Source: Omnitrophica bacterium RIFCSPLOWO2_01_FULL_45_10b (GTDB lineage Bacteria > Omnitrophota > Omnitrophia > Omnitrophales > Danuiimicrobiaceae). From it: a stretch of DNA of 7,184 nucleotides. The stretch is from contig MHFM01000038.1 of the NCBI GenBank assembly GCA_001804205.1, positions 73,955 to 81,138 of the forward strand. Reading direction: 5' to 3'. Shown piece by piece: positions 1-4,900 of this stretch (within the stretch, counting starts at the first letter, position 1; every line of letters starts with the position of its first letter). Under the pieces are notes generated by a model. It had not been told where the DNA came from, ran no database searches, and was given only the letters and a program-made list of their open reading frames with translations. The translations under genes were made by a program, and so were the position numbers.

Positions 1-441
1 CTTAATCGTATCTCCCTGCCGATAGGCATCGTTGGGCGATTGCTCTCGGGCCGGTAAAATTCCCTCTGTTTTCCCGAGATCAATGATAATTCGCTTATGA
101 TCAATCCAATGAACGCTGCCGGTGGTAATATCGCCTTCTTTTTTGGTAAACTCATTATAAACCGATTCCCGCTCGGCTTCACGAATCTTTTGAATGATCA
201 CCTGTTTGGCTGTTTGGGCGGCAATCCGGCCGAAATCAGCATGGAACACTTCCTTTCCCTGCTCAAATAACTGAATATCCGCCGTAATAGGGTTAATCTG
301 AACGTCAATTTCATCAGGATTGGTAAAGGTCTTGCGGCAAGCGGATAAAAGGGCCGCTCGGAGCGCCTCGAGGAGTATCTCCTTACGCACACCCTTTTCC
401 TTTTCTATAAATTCTAAGGTAGTTAACAATTCCTGACTCAT
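1..441 (-). CDS. nusA: Transcription termination/antitermination factor NusA, N-terminal part (3' end outside window)
   Basis: NusA binds RNA polymerase at the flap and RNA exit channel and modulates pausing, intrinsic termination and antitermination in the cytoplasm. The first 147 residues are visible and the frame runs off the window edge. The start is typical (MSQELLTTLEFIEKEKGV), followed by the diagnostic segment FGRIAAQTAKQVIIQKIREAE at about residues 70-90. An S1 domain begins near residue 103 (GDITTGSV, then IIIDLGKTEGILPAREQ). The KH domains expected downstream lie outside. The ATG at 441 is supported by AGGAG at 452-448, six bases upstream. The N-terminal domain is about 30 residues shorter than in E. 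coli, because the acidic beta-subdomain before FGRIAAQ is mostly missing. It has its own promoter and a terminator-like leader hairpin. In many bacteria rimP precedes nusA; here a HAMP protein gene does. Identification is secure. Confidence 0.96.
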   Translation of the reverse strand, partial: MSQELLTTLEFIEKEKGVRKEILLEALRAALLSACRKTFTNPDEIDVQINPITADIQLFEQGKEVFHADFGRIAAQTAKQVIIQKIREAERESVYNEFTKKEGDITTGSVHWIDHKRIIIDLGKTEGILPAREQSPNDAYRQGDTIK

Positions 442-452
442 GGTTTGCTCCT

Positions 453-489
453 AAAACAAAAAAGTGGGCATCAACTTCAGCCCACTTCT
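453..489 (-). terminator. Intrinsic-terminator hairpin in the nusA leader (probable attenuator)
   Basis: On the minus strand, AAGTGGGC (487-480) pairs perfectly with GCCCACTT (469-462) around a 10-base loop. One G-U and one A-U pair (488/461, 489/460) can extend the stem. It is followed by a U-rich tract (T6-G-T4, down to 453) that abuts the Shine-Dalgarno. The hairpin lies downstream of the nusA promoter and upstream of its start codon, so it would stop transcripts before nusA. The structure is seen directly. Attenuation, perhaps through NusA stimulating intrinsic termination in its own leader, is inference. Confidence 0.72.
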
Positions 490-521
490 ATAACTATAAG
501 GACTGCCTTTATTTAGGAAGA

Positions 522-550
522 ATTTTAACAAAATACAGCGCTTCTGTCAA
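522..550 (-). promoter_or_regulatory. Sigma-70-type promoter of nusA
   Basis: On the minus strand, TTGACA (550-545) is a perfect -35 box. A 17-base spacer separates it from TAAAAT (527-522), which matches five of six bases of the -10 consensus. Transcription would start near position 515, giving a leader of roughly 75 bases before the nusA ATG. The box lies in the 151-base gap between the HAMP gene stop and nusA, so nusA can be transcribed independently of the upstream gene. Confidence 0.85.
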
Positions 551-592
551 GGCTTGAAAGTCGTTGAGGGAAAAAGGGATAGGAAAACCCTG

Positions 593-1168
593 TTAATCCG
601 ATTTTTTAAGGCTGGCGAGCTGGTTATGAACTTCCTTAATTGTTGCGCTTAATTCAGGTTGGGAGGGTACACTTTTGGAAAGCTGTATGAGAAGGCCGTC
701 CATCTTATGAGAAACCGACTCGTATTCCTTTAATACATGAATGACCCGATTTAACTCGTCAGCTGTTTCCTTAAAAAAATCTTTGCGCCTCAAACGAACT
801 TCGGGTGGAATTTCTCCGCTTCCCATTCTTTTTAATACCTGACGAAACCGGTACACCGGTCCGGCAATTCGATGAAGAAAAAATACGCCAAAAAAACCAG
901 TCGCAATGACGGCAAGAAAAATAATCAGAATGGAAATGACAACCAATTGCGCATTGGCGTCAAAAATAATTCGTTCTAATGTGGTTCTGGAAATAGTGGT
1001 GGGGGCATTATCAGTTAAATTGCCGAGAGTAAGATTGATAACGATTCCAACGGCAAAAGCCGCCGTCATCATAATGCCGAGCATCACGAGCGTGAACTCG
1101 CGCTGCATCGGGCGGTTGATCAGTATATTTTGTACTGACCGTTTGTAGGCGGCTTTTCCTGAATCCAT
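593..1168 (-). CDS. Small two-TM HAMP-domain membrane protein without output domain
   Basis: 191 residues. A short basic N-terminus is followed by TM1 at about residues 26-48, a periplasmic loop of only about 25 residues, and TM2 at about 74-98. A HAMP-like linker begins at HRIAGPVYRFRQVLKRM (99-115) and continues to about 147. The C-terminus (about 140-190) is amphipathic and probably coiled-coil. HAMP domains normally relay signals from membrane sensors to kinase, cyclase or methyl-accepting domains; none is present here. Proteins of this length with a R-[IV]-AGP-[VI]-YRF signature occur in several uncultured and delta-type lineages, often annotated as methyl-accepting chemotaxis proteins. 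I infer a role as a dimeric membrane adaptor; the partner is unknown. No Shine-Dalgarno precedes the ATG. Met21 is an alternative start, but the preceding residues (YKRSVQNILINRPM) resemble the family N-terminus, so I keep 1168. Confidence 0.8.
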   Translation of the reverse strand: MDSGKAAYKRSVQNILINRPMQREFTLVMLGIMMTAAFAVGIVINLTLGNLTDNAPTTISRTTLERIIFDANAQLVVISILIIFLAVIATGFFGVFFLHRIAGPVYRFRQVLKRMGSGEIPPEVRLRRKDFFKETADELNRVIHVLKEYESVSHKMDGLLIQLSKSVPSQPELSATIKEVHNQLASLKKSD

Positions 1169-1179
1169 ATAAGTTTGAT

Positions 1180-1208
1180 ATTATACCTTAGAATATCGGC
1201 TTCCAAAT
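1180..1208 (-). promoter_or_regulatory. Possible promoter of the HAMP gene (near-leaderless)
   Basis: A perfect TATAAT is at 1185-1180 on the minus strand. No good -35 exists at the usual distance (ATTTGG at 1208-1203 with 17-base spacing). Only 11 bases separate the TATAAT from the ATG at 1168, so a transcript would have a leader of only a few bases and no ribosome binding site. AT-richness makes a chance TATAAT plausible. Confidence 0.4.
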
Positions 1209-1233
1209 GGAAAAATTAAGTGAAATTCCATTT
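1205..1233. repeat. Short AT-rich inverted repeat between toxin and HAMP genes
   Basis: AAATGGAA at 1205-1212 is perfectly complementary to TTCCATTT at 1226-1233, with a 13-base loop. In plus orientation it runs into a stretch of T (1231-1237), giving a weak terminator shape. No recognised gene points that way, and in minus orientation no U-tract follows. It may be a weak transcript 3' end, or chance in AT-rich DNA. Confidence 0.3.
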
Positions 1234-1235
1234 TT

Positions 1236-1553
1236 TTAATTAAGCAAGCGATACTGTAACAGCTTCCTGGCGAGTGCATAAACATCTTCGCGAGCGCCTT
1301 CTTTACGAATCCCAAGCGCCACTACCGAAACGATTACTTTTTGGCGCTCCACATGATAAATAATCCGGTATCGCTGGCCAACAGCACGTACAGATCGGTA
1401 ACCAGTTAATTCTCCTAATAAAGGCTTTCCCTGTTTTTCTGGTTCTTTCTTAAGCGCTTCAATCCGATCCCGTATTTTCTCCTGAATACGGCGATCGGAA
1501 ACCTTTCTCAACACTCTAAGAGCAGTGGGCTGAATAACTATTCTATAACTCAC
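1236..1553 (-). CDS. RelE/ParE-superfamily toxin of a type II toxin-antitoxin system
   Basis: 105 residues, the usual length for this fold. RelE members cut mRNA in the ribosomal A site; ParE members inhibit gyrase. The order of elements is typical: an opening strand and helix (SYRIVIQPTALRVLRKV), a charged helical hairpin (about 19-37), LTGYRSVRAVGQRYRIIYHV (49-68), then a closing strand with IRKEG and DVY (82-92). Basic and aromatic residues in the RelE active-site region are visible (R53, R56, R61, R63, R83, Y92). This favours an RNase-type toxin, but the RelE/ParE choice is not settled by sequence alone. The start is GTG at 1553, overlapping the antitoxin stop as GTGA, with GAGG just upstream, so translation is probably coupled. 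It follows the antitoxin and ends 67 bases before the HAMP gene start. Confidence 0.88.
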   Translation of the reverse strand: MSYRIVIQPTALRVLRKVSDRRIQEKIRDRIEALKKEPEKQGKPLLGELTGYRSVRAVGQRYRIIYHVERQKVIVSVVALGIRKEGAREDVYALARKLLQYRLLN

Positions 1554-1819
1554 AGCCTCAAATCTTTCTTAGCTTTCTCCCACGAGACACCCTTCCCTTG
1601 ACGGACATCTCTGATTCCGCGCCGGAGCATGCTCATGAGCTTTTCGTCACTCATGATTTCCATCGTCTCCATAAGGGACTCATAAAATCCCCATAGCATC
1701 ACAGCAAGAACGGGTTTTCCGCGGCGGGTCAAAGTGACGGCGCCAGGATTTTTAGCAAGGCGCTCCGGCAGCGAGGTTAACTCGTGACGCGCTTCTGTAA
1801 TCGGAATGTCATTCAACAT
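1550..1819 (-). CDS. Phd/YefM-family antitoxin
   Basis: 89 residues. The N-terminus (NDIPITEARHELTSLPERLAKNPGAVTLTRRGKPVLAVM) is the Phd/YefM DNA-binding fold, in which a short strand, the 'TEAR..L..L' helix and 'V.LTRRGKPVAV' strands form the dimer that binds operator DNA. The C-terminal half (about 43-89, ending in KAKKDLRL) is charged and should wrap around and neutralise the toxin. The frame is open to an ATG at 1876, but I choose the ATG at 1819. It has GGAGG five bases upstream, it gives the family's normal N-terminus, and the longer version would translate through the promoter and operator. The gene overlaps the toxin by four bases (GTGA). The antitoxin-toxin complex probably represses its own promoter. 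Confidence 0.87.
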   Translation of the reverse strand: MLNDIPITEARHELTSLPERLAKNPGAVTLTRRGKPVLAVMLWGFYESLMETMEIMSDEKLMSMLRRGIRDVRQGKGVSWEKAKKDLRL

Positions 1820-1847
1820 GTCAGCCTCCCTATCAATTGTCCCTATA

Positions 1848-1876
1848 AGCGTACATCTTAATGTACGGAAAGTCAA
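1848..1876 (-). promoter_or_regulatory. Promoter and palindromic operator of the toxin-antitoxin operon
   Basis: TTGACT (1876-1871) is a five-of-six match to the -35 box. At 17 bases a poor -10, TACGCT (1853-1848), follows. Between and over these boxes lies a perfect inverted repeat, CGTACAT (1850-1856) and ATGTACG (1861-1867), separated by four bases. Its half-sites contain TGTAC, close to the TGTACA core reported for YefM operators in E. coli. A dimeric antitoxin bound here would block RNA polymerase. The palindrome is seen directly; the operator role is inferred from position and family. Confidence 0.68.
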
Positions 1877-1942
1877 GTTTTCCCAATTAAAAGGAAACGA
1901 GAGGAGGCGAGAAGGAAGTATTGTTTGTTCCCTTTTTATAAA
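1877..1942. other. Intergenic gap with a polypurine tract
   Basis: The 66 bases between the stop of the giant gene and the toxin-antitoxin promoter contain no gene. Positions about 1890-1919 are almost pure purine on the plus strand (AAAAGGAAACGAGAGGAGGC and onward). I find no convincing intrinsic terminator for the large gene here; the possible stems are only four base pairs. Confidence 0.5.
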
Positions 1943-4900
1943 TTACGCGGCGCGGGCTTGAGCTTCCTTAGCCAAGTGGTCAGCCTCCCAACTCTTGGCT
2001 AATTCACTCAGGTAAGATCTAGCATCTACCATTGGAATACCGGGTACCACGGAGTCCGGACGAGTGACAATCACCAGCGGAATGCCTTTCTTAAGTAACT
2101 CGGCGCCGGCTTTCAAGAGCGGCACACCAAAGACAGGATTCAATGCCTCCGCCGGTATCACCAGCTGTTTTGAATTCTTATAATCAATACGAGGAAGTGC
2201 GATCGCCTCGACTGCCTCAGCCATGGTGCGCACAAGATGGGTTTGTTCTCTCAATTCAACGGGCAACTGACCATGCAAACCTTGAGCTTCAACAAGCTTC
2301 TCTTCCGGTACCACCAAATAGATCTGTCCTCCTTTAGGAAGAAGTTCAACTATTGTGTTTAGGCCAGCGATATCGGTATCCATCCATTTGCTGACAAGGA
2401 CGGGTTTCGTTCGCATGTCCGTAATTGAAATAGCTCCAACTAATTCGTTAATTCCTTTTTGAATCTGTTGATCAAGCGCTGTCATTGCTTCAACATTTTT
2501 TGAAGCAATCAAGCGCCTTAATTCTATTTGTGCCAACTGCGCTTTTTGAACCACAAGGCCAGTAAGTGCTTGCTTTAAAGGCTGCTCTTTCTGCTCACGT
2601 AATTCCGAGCGGTCATTCAATTTCTCATTTTCTATCATGTATCTTAATTCTTCAGTGATAAGAGCAGCTCTATAAATCGTCGGACTTATTAGGCTATTAT
2701 TGTCTGGTAATGCAATGGCTTGCATTAAACCTTTTCGCACCTGCCAGGCAAAATTACGATCAATCATGATCCGTAATTCATCGAAGGAATACTTCCCGGG
2801 AGCTTCTTCTGCGAGTTCTGGAATGAGGTCAGTGCGAAATAGATCTCGAGGAAAGACTGCTAATTCGCTCATCCGTCTTCCTTGAATCTTAGTTTTGAGA
2901 TCGCCTACTCTAACATCATTTGAATCTTCAAGAGCAATCTTTATCGGAATAGAGACAATTATAGTTTTTAACTTATTATCAGCTTCTCGGATCAAATAAC
3001 CTCGCGTAAAAGTACCTGGCTTGACTTGTAAACCTTCCGGCGGCGCAACAACCGAATCAACAATCGAACCTTTTGGTACGATAAATTTGCCTGCACTATT
3101 GACAACAGCCGCTTGTTCATTAATTAATGTGCCAGCAGCAAGAGCGCTATTGAAAACTACGGCTGCTTTGATTCGAACTCCGGGGTCAATCACACTATTC
3201 GAAATAACAGCTCCGTCTTCTACCTGATTACTGAAAATCGTCGGACTTATATAGCCGCGTTGATCTACCACCTTTCCTCTAACCATGTGCAGATCAAACA
3301 TATCTTGTACATTTGAACTAGACAATAAATTTAAGATAAAATCATAATATTGATCTGGCCTGTTCGTATGCAAATACAAAGCTTCAGGCCCTTCCTCAAC
3401 AAATTCCATTCCAAACCGTTGGTGAGCTTCGATGGCAATACTTTGTAACTGATTAAATAGTGCATCATCTATGGGTCCGACACGTTTTGCAAGACGTTGT
3501 TTATATTCCTCTACCAATTCCCCCGTTAAAAACGCTGGTTCGAATAAATGCTCTGCCCAATTGTAAAGCATATCGTCATCACGATAAGGCTTTCCCGAAT
3601 GATCAAATCTTTCTTTGAGCATCTTCTTGATTTCATCAATACGCCCACGGAGCCAAACAAATGCTTCCCACCGAAATGCGTAATCCGCCTGACTTACGTT
3701 GACATACTGATGTGTAATAATTTGTCTTGCCATATATGAATCCCTAAGGTCTCTCTCTAATTTTTCGAATGCAAATTTAATCGGCTTCGCACCTTTTTTG
3801 AATGGATTATCGACTACAAACAAGCCCAATTCTCCGACTCTTTCATCCTTAGCGCTCATAACATGCCCCAAAACTTGAATTCCGCTAGTTCCAAGCTTAA
3901 TGGCATTTTGCGGGGCTTTAACCCCATCGATTGACAGGGCAATAACACCCTCAAAGTTGGAGTCTAAATAGTAAAAACGTTGCCTTAGAACTTGTTCAAG
4001 AAAAGTCCGATTTCCCGGTAATGGAAGAAAACCTTTGCCAAAATCACTTGGCATACGAGTACCAAAACCGCTCATATTAATTACAACAATCCTTTTTCCG
4101 TGGAGGTCGGTCAAATGATAATTGGGCCCGATCGATTCTTTAAGCGCTTGGTCAACTGTATAAATAGTATCTGCAACGGTTCCTTGTGGTTCGGTCGGAA
4201 CAATAACCAACTTCTTTTCAGGGTGATAAACCTTTCCCTTTAAATCTCCAAGAACTTCTTGAGCTTGATACAAAAATTTTGGGTTAACACTTACAACAAT
4301 CATATCAAAGTCTTTCGATGGGTCTTTAAGCGCTGCCTCAAGCATTTTTTTCTGCTTGGCAATATTTTTTCGAATTGAATGTTTGGTTGAACGAAGTTCA
4401 GAACGGAATACGTCCGGCACCGCTGCCTCGAGACTTTGACGAATCTCTGTATTTTCAAGAAACAGCGGAACTTCCGAGAATCGCTCCGGTCGTTCATGGA
4501 ATTCAGCCAGAACTTCATTTGTGGTTTTATAGTCTAGCGCTACGACTTCGGCGGTCTCGCCTGCGGTTGTTTGCGCAGCCAATTGTTCGATCTTTGTTTG
4601 AATGAGCGCTTCTTCAGCTTCAGTTAAAACATACGCATAGTGTGTTCGATTATCCCGGTTCAATAAGAACCGCTCTTCAACAGGACCCACGTGTTGTTCC
4701 AAGATTGCTTTCGCCCGTTCCTTCATCTTATCAAGAGTTGTCTCGGCTTCGCGTTGAATAACATATAAATAAACTGTAACTATCCCAGTCGATGGATTTG
4801 CATGGACATGCCATATAATGCGATGAGAATCGTTTTGATTAGGCAAAAGTTGTTCGGCGATTAGTTGTTGACGCACATCGTTCAGAGGAGTTTGTATATT

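Noticed and set aside
198..392. 64-residue minus-strand ORF inside nusA
   Set aside because: It is an alternative frame of the clear nusA coding sequence, with a low-complexity Arg/Leu composition.
551..592. Possible terminator for the HAMP gene (AGGG/CCCT stem followed by T-rich sequence)
   Set aside because: The stem is only four base pairs with a nine-base loop, too weak to support.
925..1007. Circularly permuted ManC-type nucleotidyltransferase (considered for protein residues 925-1007, about 4057-4303 in the window)
   Set aside because: Placing the GT-rich turn before the GxGTR loop is the normal order in the FPGT/fucokinase pyrophosphorylase family, so no permutation is needed.
1820..1876. 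Longer antitoxin beginning at the ATG at 1876
   Set aside because: The extension runs through the promoter and operator palindrome, has no ribosome binding site and is not antitoxin-like; the start at 1819 has GGAGG at proper spacing.
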